This document shows positions 55,681 through 64,000 of a stretch of DNA of 64,000 nt, in pieces. The stretch lies in NCBI RefSeq assembly GCF_020524035.2, contig NZ_CP129013.1:3410001-3474000 (forward strand), in the 5' to 3' direction. The stretch comes from Bacillus carboniphilus. Lineage in GTDB: Bacteria > Bacillota > Bacilli > Bacillales > JAIVKR01. The first letter of the stretch is position 1. Each line of letters begins with the position of its first letter. The translations under genes were made by a program, and so were the position numbers. The notes under the pieces were generated by a model. That model was not told the origin of the DNA and ran no database searches. It saw nothing but the letters and a program-made list of their open reading frames with translations.

Positions 55681-56109
55681 ATGTTTATAGTCAATGTAGA
55701 AGGTGCCATTCATCATAATGGAAAATGGCTGTTAATCAAGAGAAGTGAAAAGGAAGATCACGCAGGAGGGATGCTTTCCTTAGTGGGAGGCAAATGTGAA
55801 ATTGAAGGATTCTCCTCTACTATTCTAGAACGAACGGTAAAGAGAGAAATTTTTGAAGAAGTAGGAATAGAAGTGACTGATCTGAAGTATGTGAACAGTG
55901 CTTCTTTTGTAACGGAAACGGAAATGAATGTGATTAATGTTGTGTTTTTATGTCGATACAAGAGGGGTGACCTTTATGCAAAAAGCAAAGATGAAGTGGA
56001 TGATGTATTTTGGATGAAAACATCCGAAATTGCAATGCATCCAAAGGCTCCTGAGTATTTAAAAGAAAATATCGCATTAGCTGAAAAAATGTTAACAGTA
56101 CCATTATAA
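55681..56109 (+). CDS. Nudix hydrolase
   Basis: 142 residues. Nudix box GGKCEIEGFSSTILERTVKR-EIFEEVGIE: the spacing and REx2EExG core are kept, with a longer insert than in the upstream Nudix gene. Starts 46 bp after the HAD gene with AAGGGGGCTACTCTT upstream. Possible third member of a Nudix - HAD - Nudix cluster acting on nucleotide or sugar-nucleotide metabolites. Confidence 0.9.
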   Translation: MFIVNVEGAIHHNGKWLLIKRSEKEDHAGGMLSLVGGKCEIEGFSSTILERTVKREIFEEVGIEVTDLKYVNSASFVTETEMNVINVVFLCRYKRGDLYAKSKDEVDDVFWMKTSEIAMHPKAPEYLKENIALAEKMLTVPL

Positions 56110-56186
56110 ACATGTATTTCTCAGTGTTCTACTATGAAATGAAAAAATTAGATATTATAATTGAAAATACTAAAAGAGGTGATGTA

Positions 56187-56939
56187 ATGGATTTTAAAGG
56201 TTTGACTCAATTAAAGGATGAGATTGAAAAAAAAAGACCTATTGCTCCATCAAAGATGAAATTAATTTCTCAAAAATTTCAGGAAGAATGGACGTATCAT
56301 AGTAATGCTTTGGAAGGTAATACTTTATCTTTAGGGGAAACGGCTTTTTTCTTGCGTGAAGGATTGACGATTAAAGGAAAAACGTTACGTGAACATCAAG
56401 AAGTAACAAATCATGCTGAAGCAATTGACTATTTAAATGAAGTGATAAAGGATCGAGATATTACAGAGGGGTTAATAAAGGACTTACATGCAATTATCTT
56501 TTTAGGTATTAAAGATGATAAAGGAAAGTTAATTAAAGGTGGGGGCTATAAAAAAGAAGACAATTTTGCTATAACTTTAACAGGAGATATTAAGAAATAC
56601 ACCCCTTCAGTAGAAGTGCCAACTGAGATGGAAAAGGTAATAACATGGTATGAGAAAAATAAAACTGTTCTTCATCCAGCGGAGTTAGCTTCAATATTTC
56701 ATCATAAACTTGTATCCATCCACCCTTTTCAAGATGGAAATGGTAGAGTAAGTAGATTGTGTATGAATTTAATTTTAATGAAGTATGGCTATCCTCCGGC
56801 GATAATACGGAAGGAAGAAAGACAAGAATACTTACTTGCATTAGAATCAGCGGATCAAGGTGAACTTTCTCCGTTAGTAGAGTTGATTACTAAAGAGATG
56901 AAAAAGAGCTTATTAATGATGAAAGTAATTGTGCAATGA
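56187..56939 (+). CDS. Fic-family AMP transferase with N-terminal inhibitory motif
   Basis: 250 residues from ATG 56187 (AGAGGTGAT upstream). The catalytic loop HPFQDGNGRVSRL begins at His179 and matches HxFx(D/E)GNGRxxR. The inhibitory helix motif (S/T)xxxE(G/N) appears as SNALEGN at residues 39-45, so this is a class II enzyme kept inactive by its own N-terminus. Fic proteins transfer AMP (or similar) to Ser/Thr/Tyr of target proteins. No antitoxin gene is needed or present. The longer frame from 56112 begins in the previous intergenic stretch. Confidence 0.92.
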   Translation: MDFKGLTQLKDEIEKKRPIAPSKMKLISQKFQEEWTYHSNALEGNTLSLGETAFFLREGLTIKGKTLREHQEVTNHAEAIDYLNEVIKDRDITEGLIKDLHAIIFLGIKDDKGKLIKGGGYKKEDNFAITLTGDIKKYTPSVEVPTEMEKVITWYEKNKTVLHPAELASIFHHKLVSIHPFQDGNGRVSRLCMNLILMKYGYPPAIIRKEERQEYLLALESADQGELSPLVELITKEMKKSLLMMKVIVQ

Positions 56940-57054
56940 GTAATCCTTTAAACGAATGAGATCGATTTATGAACAATAATTGTTTCAACTCTTATTGATT
57001 GAATAGAAATAGACTACTCGATAGTAAGGGGAAAGAATTTTTAGCAGAAGGAAG

Positions 57055-57527
57055 ATGTTGATGTTGAAGAAGTATCTTATACTGACTTTCATTATTATGT
57101 CCCTTTTCATAGTTCAAGTACCAACTGTTTTTTCCACTCTGTTATAGGGGAAGGAGAAGCAGGAGGTTATAAATACACAGTGATTAAAGAACAAGATACA
57201 TTTACATGGGAAATTGGACATGATGAAGAGCTGGTGACAATTGAAGAAACCGAAGAGAATAAGATAGAGTTGCAGGAATATAGAGATGCTGTGGAAGATG
57301 TGAACACACTGATGTTTAAAGTAATTCTATTAGGTTTATACAATTTGATTGTCATTATAGTTGCTACTATCATCTTGAAGAAAAATAAGAGAATGTCTGA
57401 TGAAGGTGGCGGATTGATCATTGGTCTCTATGCTTGTTGGGCTTTTTATCACACGTTTGAAGATGCAATTGATCTAAGTACTGCTTTTAAAAATGCAAAA
57501 CTTTTTTATTGGATATTAACGAATTAA
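57055..57527 (+). pseudogene. Membrane protein with signal peptide, frameshifted
   Basis: MLKKYLILTFIIMSLFIVQV then PTVFS is a good signal peptide from ATG 57061 (AGAAGGAAG upstream). At about 57140 the frame ends; the next frame continues VIGEGEAGGYKYTVIKEQDT, acidic region, a long coiled coil, two membrane helices and SDEGGGLIIGLYACWAFYHT. One base separates the halves. No family recognised. The second half read alone starts at an implausible GTG (57180). Confidence 0.6.
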
Positions 57528-57553
57528 TTGAATTTTAAAAAGGGAAACTAGGT

Positions 57554-58072
57554 TTGAAGAAACATTTAGTGATTTTAGTAACGGTAATTCTTATGGTACT
57601 TATGGGATGTACATTTGAAAGTACAGAGGACAACGTGATAGACAATAATAGTAATGATTTCTCTTATTTAAGGGATTTAACAGAGAATGACCATAAAGCA
57701 TATGAGCTTTTCATTGAAGAAAAATATAGTAAACATTTATCTGGGGTTTCACCAGAAAAAATCGTTCTTATTTATTTTCAAAGCGTAGTAATGAATGATA
57801 TCGAAGCCATCTATGCCTTGACGTATGAAACTGATAACCAAGTGGATTTTATAACATTTGAAAACAATTATAATAGGGGAGATTGAAATGAGAAAGATAT
57901 GCAATTGGCATTAGACTTCAGAAACTATGATTATATTAAAGTAGAAGAAAAATATACAGAAGAGGATAGAAGAGTGGTTAAGATGCATTAAACCTTTGGA
58001 GATTATTCTGTAAATCTACTTGAAGATTTGGAGAAACAAGAAGGTATATGGAAAGTTGTAGTGGATGATTGA
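57554..58072 (+). pseudogene. Lipoprotein with late frameshift and stop
   Basis: The TTG start gives a lipoprotein signal with lipobox LMGC (Cys19) and a short acidic domain, ending NNYNRGD at 57886. The original reading continues in another frame: MQLALDFRNYDYIKVEEKYT, EEDRRVVKMH, a TAA at about 57988, then TFGDYSVNLLEDLEKQEGIW-KVVVDD with TGA at 58070. A truncated 110-residue lipoprotein could still be made. Family unknown, NTF2-like by feel. Confidence 0.6.
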
Positions 58073-58118
58073 CATCCTTAATTTTCTAATAATTTCAAAC
58101 AGAAAGGACTGCTTATGA

Positions 58119-59123
58119 ATGTTGAGACCTAAAGTTTTGGAAAAAGGAGATCAAATTGGTGTTATTACCCCTTCATCACCCGCACCTGTCATGTTTGAGG
58201 AACGCTATCAAAGAGGATTATCCCAATTAAGAAAGATGGGATTTCACATTATAGAAGGAACATGTACAAATAAGAGCCAATCATATCGTTCTGCTTCGAT
58301 AAAAGAAAGAGCTGAAGAGATGAATCAATTTATCTATAATGATGAAGTGAAAGCAATCATTAGCACGATTGGTGGCTATAACTCTAACTCTCTATTACCT
58401 TATTTAGATTATAACCACTTAAAAGCACATCCTAAAATTGTCATGGGGTATAGTGACGTTACAGCATTATTACTTGCCATATATGAAAAAACGGGATTAA
58501 CCACTTTTTATGGTCCTGCTATTGTTCCTTCCTTTGGAGAGTTCCCAGAGATGTTCCCAAAAGGAAGGGAGTATTTTGAAAACGTGGTGATGCTAAAAAA
58601 GAATGCGCCTTATTCTCTTGAAATCCCAATAGAATGGACGGAAGAATTTCTCGATTGGAACACACAAGAGAGGGAAAAGCAAATGGTCGAAAATACAGGT
58701 TGGAAGACCCTTCGTCAAGGGAAAGCAAAAGGAACGTTAATTGGTGGAAACTTAAATACAATGTCGGGCTTTTTTGGTTCAGAGTACTTTCCAAACTTAA
58801 ATGGAGCTATTTTATTTTTAGAAGATTCATTTAAAAATATGGCTGATCAAGAACGCTCATATAGTATGCTTAAAATTTCAGGTGTTTTTGATCAAATAGA
58901 GGGACTAATAATTGGCAAACATGAACATCTTAATGATCAGCATGCACCTTTTTCTCACGATGAATTACTGCTTGAGATCATCGGGGACGTTAATGTTCCT
59001 ATTTTAATAAATGTAGATATTGGACACACTTTTCCATCTCATGTCTTTCCTATTGGAATAAAGGCAAGTATGGACGCAGGAAAGAGAGAAATAAGGTTTC
59101 TAGAAAATGGAGTGGTGGGATAG
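58119..59123 (+). CDS. Peptidase S66 (LD-carboxypeptidase/MccF-like)
   Basis: 334 residues. GVITPSSPAP at the start, the nucleophile Ser in MGYSDVTALL, a Glu in LFLEDSFKNM and His in VDIGHTFPSH form the expected Ser-Glu-His triad. Family members include LdcA, which trims D-Ala from peptidoglycan tetrapeptides, and MccF, which gives immunity to microcin C; the extra loop (EWTEEFLDWNTQEREKQMVE) is typical of the MccF side. AGAAAGGAC precedes the ATG. Confidence 0.9.
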   Translation: MLRPKVLEKGDQIGVITPSSPAPVMFEERYQRGLSQLRKMGFHIIEGTCTNKSQSYRSASIKERAEEMNQFIYNDEVKAIISTIGGYNSNSLLPYLDYNHLKAHPKIVMGYSDVTALLLAIYEKTGLTTFYGPAIVPSFGEFPEMFPKGREYFENVVMLKKNAPYSLEIPIEWTEEFLDWNTQEREKQMVENTGWKTLRQGKAKGTLIGGNLNTMSGFFGSEYFPNLNGAILFLEDSFKNMADQERSYSMLKISGVFDQIEGLIIGKHEHLNDQHAPFSHDELLLEIIGDVNVPILINVDIGHTFPSHVFPIGIKASMDAGKREIRFLENGVVG

Positions 59124-59308
59124 AAGAACTGATTTTTTTTTTTATTGGTCCTAATTGTTGATTTGCTCCATTAATTGGTTTGTTTCGTACTAACTATCCA
59201 ACCATCAAGTAAAACATTAAGAATCATCTTTGCTTATGCTCTTATCAAGGTTTGATCTGAAAAGTTCCTTTTTGGAAACCCTCTTTACTTTCTCAAATTC
59301 AGACCTTG

Positions 59309-59866
59309 TTATTTATTATTCCACTCTCTTTTTAGTAGAGAAAAAGAATAATGGTCATAATACTTCCCTCTATATAAATGTTTCTCTCTATAAACTCCTT
59401 CATTGACAAAACCAAGCGTTTCTAAAATCTTAATAGAGTTTATATTATAGAGAGCAACAAAAGCATTTATTCTATTCAATTCCATGTTGTAAAATCCACT
59501 TTCGATTGCGCATATTAAGGCTTCTTTCATATACCCATGACCCCAATATTCGGGTGATAAATCAAAGCCAATTTCTGCAATGTTATTAAGCTTATCCCAA
59601 CAGTGAAATCCACAAGTACCTAGTTGTTGTTGCCCTTCTTTTTTTATTAATATCCACCTGTTGTAACCATCTTTTTCTGGGTTTTGATATTCATTAACAA
59701 AATCGACAGCATCGTTTTTACTTGTAAACAGTTCTTCATCATATAAATATTCGCATACTCGTTCATTACTAAAATGTTGATAAATAAAATGAATATCTAG
59801 TTCCGTTACATTTCTCAAAATCAATCGATCAGTTTCTAAATTAGGGAACTTTCTTTGTGGATTCAT
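59309..59866 (-). CDS. GNAT-family N-acetyltransferase (RimJ/RimL type)
   Basis: 185 residues on the minus strand. Begins FPNLETDRLILRNVTELDIH, with GTCGFHCWDKLNNIAEIGFD, the acetyl-CoA loop SPEYWGHGYMKEAL and the end ALYNINSIKILETLGFVNEG-VYREK. A typical RimJ/L acetyltransferase; substrate (ribosomal protein or small molecule) unknown. Monocistronic. Confidence 0.9.
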   Translation of the reverse strand: MNPQRKFPNLETDRLILRNVTELDIHFIYQHFSNERVCEYLYDEELFTSKNDAVDFVNEYQNPEKDGYNRWILIKKEGQQQLGTCGFHCWDKLNNIAEIGFDLSPEYWGHGYMKEALICAIESGFYNMELNRINAFVALYNINSIKILETLGFVNEGVYREKHLYRGKYYDHYSFSLLKREWNNK

Positions 59867-59949
59867 AACAACAACTCCTATTCTTGTATGAATGGACCTT
59901 TCCTATCATTTTATCATTCTTTTAAAGAATGGAGCACTAATCGAGATCT

Positions 59950-60915
59950 TTATTGAGATAACACACTTTGCTCCTCCACTCGATTAGAGAGCTTGTCAAT
60001 CATTGAACCTACCAAAGATGCTAACACTTGCTGAAAAAGCATGCCAATAATAATTGGAACAGCAACAGGAGCAGGAAAATAAGTAATAGCAAGAACAGCA
60101 CCGGCACTAATATTCCTCATGCCACTGTTATACATCATCGAAATGGTGGTTGGTTTATCTTGTTTAAATAATACTCCAGCAATCCCACCAACTCCATAAG
60201 CAATGATAGTTAAGATGAACATGACAGCTGCAACGATCATCAACTCATGATTAAACTCTTTAAAATAAATAGCAACTCCAGAACTGTTAATCGAAACGAC
60301 AGCTATCACTCCAAGTTTTGAAAAAGGAGATAAAGTGGTTGATAGTTTTTCGGTTGCTTCTTTTTTCATCCATTGATTCACGCACATTCCAATAAGAGAA
60401 GGGATAACAATCATCCCTAATAGCCCTTGCATCATGCCCATCACATTCATCTCAACAGAGGAACCCACTAACCATTTTAAAACTGCAGGCACCACAATCG
60501 GTGACAATAGTGTATCAAGGAGAATAATCGACAATGTTAAGGCAATATTTCCACGATAAATCGTTACCCAAATCAAACTTGTTATACCCGTAGGAATCAC
60601 AAAAGCTAAAATAAGGCCCGTAATATAATAGGGATTGTTAGGGAAGACCCAATTTCCTACTACAAATGCTAATAAGGGGATCAATAAATGGAGGATGAAC
60701 AGTGTTATCACTAGTGAAAAAGGATGTTTCATTACTTTGAATAAATCGGAAAAATTGGAACGAAGACTTCCTGTAAAGGTCATCAAAGCAAAAATCCATG
60801 GTACTAAAAAGAGAAAGTTATCTAAAGCTTGATAAAATAAAATCCCAATCACAACACTCGCAGGAGTCATGATAGGCATTAATTTTTGTAAAATATCGTT
60901 CATTCGATTTAACAT
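59950..60915 (-). CDS. Bile acid:sodium symporter (BASS) family transporter
   Basis: 321 residues from ATG 60915, chosen because GAAGGAG lies 8 bp before it; the frame is open to 60984 but without a binding site. Ten hydrophobic segments with the family's two crossover regions (FVIPTGITSLIWVTIYRGNI and MYNSGMRNISAGAVLAITYF). Bacterial members import organic anions with Na+; substrate unknown. Confidence 0.88.
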   Translation of the reverse strand: MLNRMNDILQKLMPIMTPASVVIGILFYQALDNFLFLVPWIFALMTFTGSLRSNFSDLFKVMKHPFSLVITLFILHLLIPLLAFVVGNWVFPNNPYYITGLILAFVIPTGITSLIWVTIYRGNIALTLSIILLDTLLSPIVVPAVLKWLVGSSVEMNVMGMMQGLLGMIVIPSLIGMCVNQWMKKEATEKLSTTLSPFSKLGVIAVVSINSSGVAIYFKEFNHELMIVAAVMFILTIIAYGVGGIAGVLFKQDKPTTISMMYNSGMRNISAGAVLAITYFPAPVAVPIIIGMLFQQVLASLVGSMIDKLSNRVEEQSVLSQ

Positions 60916-60984
60916 ACGTCTGACTCCTTCACAAATCATAAAGCTCATAAAAGCTATTTTAGAGTAGATGACGGGGAAAATCAA

Positions 60985-61335
60985 AATAAAGAGTTTTTAT
61001 AATAAATAGGAAGTTGTTGAATTGATCTATTGTGGAGGTATAATAAAAAAGCAGGACTGAAAAACAAAGGTATCTAGCTTTTAACTATGTCTTTCTAATG
61101 CAAGTACTTAGTAATCTTCTCTCTTATTTCAGTAAACATCCTAAAAACCCTAGTAAGTATACCTAAAACAATGGAATCTATAAGCTGGAATACATAATAA
61201 TAAAGCTGAAGGTTATGCAAAAAATCAGCTTCAAATGATCATTTCCATAAAATTTATTGCTATTGTAACATAAAGAAATCATTCATCGAGATATGACGGC
61301 TATAATTTAAAATCTTAATAAGGCTAGGTAACAAC
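60985..61335. other. Gene-free stretch
   Basis: About 350 AT-rich bases with no ORF behind a ribosome binding site and no notable repeat or hairpin. Confidence 0.5.
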
Positions 61336-61692
61336 ATGAACCATTTTCTAAAATTATTAAATGAACATAAAAAAATCACCCTATTCTCGGGTGTACTTCT
61401 CATCATTTTCGGTATTTATTTTCATGAACTTTCTTTTAGTATCAACAATATATTTTTTGTTTCTATGCTTCCACTTTTATTCTTGTCTATTGGTTTGAGT
61501 TTCATTTGTTTCGCTATTTATAGTTCAGTTTCCGATGAAAATGTAAAAAGCCTATTTATAAAGTCATTGTTGCTTCCCTTTTTAATCATGATTATAAGTA
61601 GCATGTTAAATAGAGTAGGGATTGCTTCTGATTCTTGGATCAGGTCGATCATTATTGTTCTTCCTTTCTTTTTATTTTTCTTGAGGCGTTGA
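61336..61692 (+). CDS. Small integral membrane protein
   Basis: 118 residues with four hydrophobic segments (GVLLIIFGIYFHELSF, FVSMLPLLFLSIGLSFICFA, LLLPFLIMIISS, IIIVLPFFLFFL). Basic start (LLNEHKKI) and end (LRR). No family recognised; weak site AAGGCTAGG upstream of the ATG. Confidence 0.5.
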   Translation: MNHFLKLLNEHKKITLFSGVLLIIFGIYFHELSFSINNIFFVSMLPLLFLSIGLSFICFAIYSSVSDENVKSLFIKSLLLPFLIMIISSMLNRVGIASDSWIRSIIIVLPFFLFFLRR

Positions 61693-61746
61693 GTATTGCC
61701 TTGTGAGGACGACTTTCGTGTTAGTGAATCATATTGTTAATTAGTA

Positions 61747-61773
61747 AAGCATCCTAGTGGGTGCTTTTTTTCT
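61747..61773 (+). terminator. Terminator
   Basis: AAAGCATCC-TAGT-GGGTGCTTT followed by TTTTC, 55 bp after the membrane-protein gene. Confidence 0.75.
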
Positions 61774-61863
61774 TTTACAAGTAAAGGTAGGTGACAGACC
61801 TATCGTTTGGTATAATATTCTTATAAAAAACGTGTTGAATCTAAAAAAAAGAGTTGATCAAAT

Positions 61864-63090
61864 ATGAGAGATAAACAAGGAAAAATGGTTATTACAAAAG
61901 CACAAGCCCGTCGATTTCTCGTCAACTATCACGGATTAGGTAGTGACGAGCCTTTCAAAGGAAAAAAAGGTATTCAACAATATATTGAAAAGGTAGGGTG
62001 TATTCAATATGACCCACTTAATGTTGTAGGAACAAATCCTGATTTAGTTTTGCAGTCGAGAATAAAAGGTTATTCACCTATTCTATTAGACGAGCTATTG
62101 TATACTGATCGCACATTAATAGATGGTTGGGATAAAATGATGGCGATCTATAGTACAGAGGACTGGCCCTATTTTCATCGAATCAGAGACAAGAATGGTG
62201 AATCAATGAAAAAAGTTATGAGCAAGGGAGGAACTATACAAGTTTCTGATCTAACGGAGCAAATTAAGAAAGTAATTAGGGTAGACGGTCCTAAATTAGG
62301 CTCGTGAGATTAGTATAGGTGGATCAAATAAGGGTCGGTGGGGGCATCGTAAGCTTTCGAGTGAAGCTTTAGATTACTTGTTTCACATAGGTGATTTAGG
62401 AATCTACCAGAAAAAGAATACCCAAAAAGTATACGAATTAATTGAAAGGCTTTTGCCAAATGAGTTATTAAGGTCGAGTGATCCATTTGAAACAGACGAA
62501 CAATTTTATCAGTGGTATGTGAAAAGACGAATCGGCGCATGGGAATGATCTGGGCCCGTAATGGTGGAGGCTGGCTTGGACATTTTCTATACAATAAAAG
62601 CATCAGGCAGCATGCCATTGATGAGTTATTGTCTGAGAATCAGATTGTAGTGGTCAAAGTTGAAGGGATTAAGGATGATTTTTATATAAAAAGAGAAGAT
62701 ATTGAATTGCTGAGAAATGTTGAAGATATTCCGAATAAGGAAATTCGCTTTCTGGCACCACTCGATAATCTACTATGGGATCGATTATTGGTAGAAAAAC
62801 TTTTTAATTTCAATTATAGATGGGAAGTATATGTCCCGAAAGATAAACGGAGGTTTGGGTATTATGTATTGCCTGTTCTTTATGGAGATCAATTGATCGC
62901 TAGATTTGAACCAGAGCATAATCGAGGAAACGAACCACTACAAATTAAAAATTGGTGGTGGGAAGAGGGGATTGAAATAACAAATGAACTAGAGGGCTCT
63001 GTTCTCGAAGCTTGTGAACGATTTTGCAATTATCTAGGGGTAAGGAATATATCTGAAGATAGTAGGATGCGTATTTTCTCTCAAAAATGA
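61864..63090 (+). pseudogene. YcaQ-like winged-helix DNA glycosylase family, two frameshifts
   Basis: The first frame reads ITKAQARRFLVNYHGLGSDE...QYIEKVGCIQYDPLNVVGTN-PDLVLQSR, the HTH_42 (YcaQ/AlkX) N-terminus with the QxD-like catalytic region. Frameshifts near 62300 and 62540 interrupt it; the middle (GGSNKGRWGHRKLSSEALDY) and the end (IRFLAPLDNLLWDRLLVEKL, EPLQIKNWWWEEGIEIT) are in other frames. The restored protein of about 405 residues is normal length. YcaQ family enzymes unhook interstrand DNA crosslinks. Confidence 0.8.
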
Positions 63091-63109
63091 AAGAATAGTA
63101 ACCGATAAA

Positions 63110-63142
63110 AGAGTCTCTCAACTAAAAACAGTTGAGAGACCC
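63110..63142. terminator. Terminator between the YcaQ-like gene and ahpF
   Basis: GTCTCTCAACT pairs perfectly with AGTTGAGAGAC; on the minus strand it is followed by TCTTTTATC, directly after ahpF. Confidence 0.8.
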
Positions 63143-63148
63143 AGTGCA

Positions 63149-64000
63149 CTAATTTCGAATCAGATAATCGAAAGCACCTAAAGCAGCATTCGCGCCTGAT
63201 CCCATTGAAATAATGATTTGGTTGTAAGGACTATCTGTACAATCTCCAGCAGCAAATAATCCTGGAACACTTGTTGAACCACGTTTATCGACAACGATTT
63301 CTCCCATGCGCGTACGTTCAACGGTTTCATCTAACCAGTCTGTATTCGGTACAAGTCCGATTTGGACAAACACACCTTGTAATTCGACGTGTTTTTCTTC
63401 ACCAGTTTCACGGTCAATGTACGTAATGCCGTTGACATTGTCTGTACCCGTAATTTCTTTCGTTTGTGCATTTTTAATGACAGTCACATTTGGAAGACTG
63501 TATAAACGTTCTTGCAAAACAGCGTCAGCTTTTAGCTCTGACATAAATTCAAGAACTGTTACATGCTTGACAATACCTGCAAGGTCAATCGCAGCTTCAA
63601 TCCCAGAGTTACCTCCGCCGATGACAGCCACGTCTTTCCCTTCAAATAATGGACCATCACAGTGAGGACAATAAGCTACCCCTTTATTTTTGAATTCTTG
63701 TTCACCAGGAACACCAACATTGCGCCAGCGAGCACCTGTTGAAACAATGACACTTTTACTTTTTAGTACAGCGCCATTTTCAAGCTCAAGTTCGAAAAGA
63801 TCGTTCTTTTCTAAACGACGAGCGCGTTGTAAATTCATCACGTCGATATCATATTCCTTCACGTGTTCTTCAAGGCTAGCAACAAGCTTAGGTCCTTCTG
63901 TTTTCTTCACACTAATGAAGTTTTCGATGCTCATTGTATCTAACACTTGACCACCGAAACGTTCAGCTACAATACCTGTACGGATTCCTTTACGAGCCGC
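63149..64000 (-). CDS. ahpF: Alkyl hydroperoxide reductase subunit F (C-terminal part, cut by window edge)
   Basis: The open frame runs past 64000 without a start ([20 protein letters not shown]), so the ATG/TTG near 63946 is not the start. Visible are the flavoprotein domain, the redox-active CPHC disulfide in [13 protein letters not shown], the NAD(P)H-binding [15 protein letters not shown] and the FAD-binding [20 protein letters not shown]. AhpF reduces the peroxiredoxin AhpC with NADH; about 230 N-terminal residues, including the thioredoxin-like domain, lie outside the window. Confidence 0.95.
   Translation of the reverse strand, partial: AARKGIRTGIVAERFGGQVLDTMSIENFISVKKTEGPKLVASLEEHVKEYDIDVMNLQRARRLEKNDLFELELENGAVLKSKSVIVSTGARWRNVGVPGEQEFKNKGVAYCPHCDGPLFEGKDVAVIGGGNSGIEAAIDLAGIVKHVTVLEFMSELKADAVLQERLYSLPNVTVIKNAQTKEITGTDNVNGITYIDRETGEEKHVELQGVFVQIGLVPNTDWLDETVERTRMGEIVVDKRGSTSVPGLFAAGDCTDSPYNQIIISMGSGANAALGAFDYLIRN

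Noticed and set aside
63306-63950. Two plus-strand ORFs at the right end
   Set aside because: Both are antisense shadows of ahpF, whose residues are highly conserved.

Overview
The window is a low-GC Firmicute chromosome, almost certainly a member of the Bacillaceae. The evidence is Bacillus-type ribosome binding sites (AGGAGG class with frequent TTG/GTG starts), the block yfkF - ydaG-like - yfkE/chaA - yfkD - (insertions) - yfkC - yfkAB that follows the Bacillus subtilis yfk order, nearby pdaA and rlmCD homologues as in the yfj region, BH0509, DUF4083 and YfkD families, and an AhpF fragment at the right edge. No rRNA, tRNA or CRISPR array was seen.

Layout. (1) 1-7.1 kb is a graveyard of polymorphic-toxin modules: toxin C-terminal tails, immunity-like genes (one pair duplicated and truncated), two serine recombinases, an IS1595-type remnant and a Tn3-like terminal repeat. 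(2) 7.4-11.4 kb holds a large lipoprotein, a broken signal peptidase, a membrane-anchored HExxH metalloprotease and another broken toxin/immunity pair. (3) 11.5-26.2 kb is mostly core: MFS transporter, FMN-binding stress protein, Ca2+/H+ exchanger, YfkD, AdaA, a YVTN beta-propeller protein, MscS channel, radical SAM YfkAB, class I fumarase, YfmJ-like oxidoreductase and a PdaC-like deacetylase. (4) 26.2-32 kb holds a DUF2975/HTH pair broken by a 164-bp hairpin-rich insertion, PdaA, a frameshifted class B PBP and RlmCD. (5) 32-41 kb is accessory: phage and IS4 remnants, a broken YVTN paralogue, DUF1259, cupin, DUF6143, DUF4386 and an IS200/IS605-type TnpB element. (6) 41.6-47.2 kb holds a decayed GH81 beta-1,3-glucanase, small membrane proteins and an apparently intact IS4 transposase beside a broken hydrolase. 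(7) 47.4-50.3 kb is a compact LysE-type exporter - egtB - egtD operon that predicts ergothioneine synthesis. (8) 50.4-63 kb is a run of small metabolic and defence-like genes: phosphatase, methyltransferase, HicA/HicB, TIMP-like protein, Nudix, HAD, Fic, S66 peptidase, GNAT, BASS transporter and a broken YcaQ-like gene. (9) ahpF runs off the right end.

Two genome-scale signals run through the window. First, dispersed palindromic repeats occur in at least two families; their copies differ in sequence but keep complementary arms, so they look like folded, mobile or processed elements. Second, an unusually large number of genes carry single frameshifts or stops, several in A/T homopolymers. This means real decay, phase variation or sequencing indels, and the reads need checking.

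Functionally, the core genes fit cell-wall remodelling (PdaA, PdaC, PBP), ion and stress homeostasis (ChaA, MscS, AhpF, AdaA) and a low-molecular-weight thiol pathway (EgtB/EgtD). The accessory blocks are dominated by contact-competition modules and mobile DNA.
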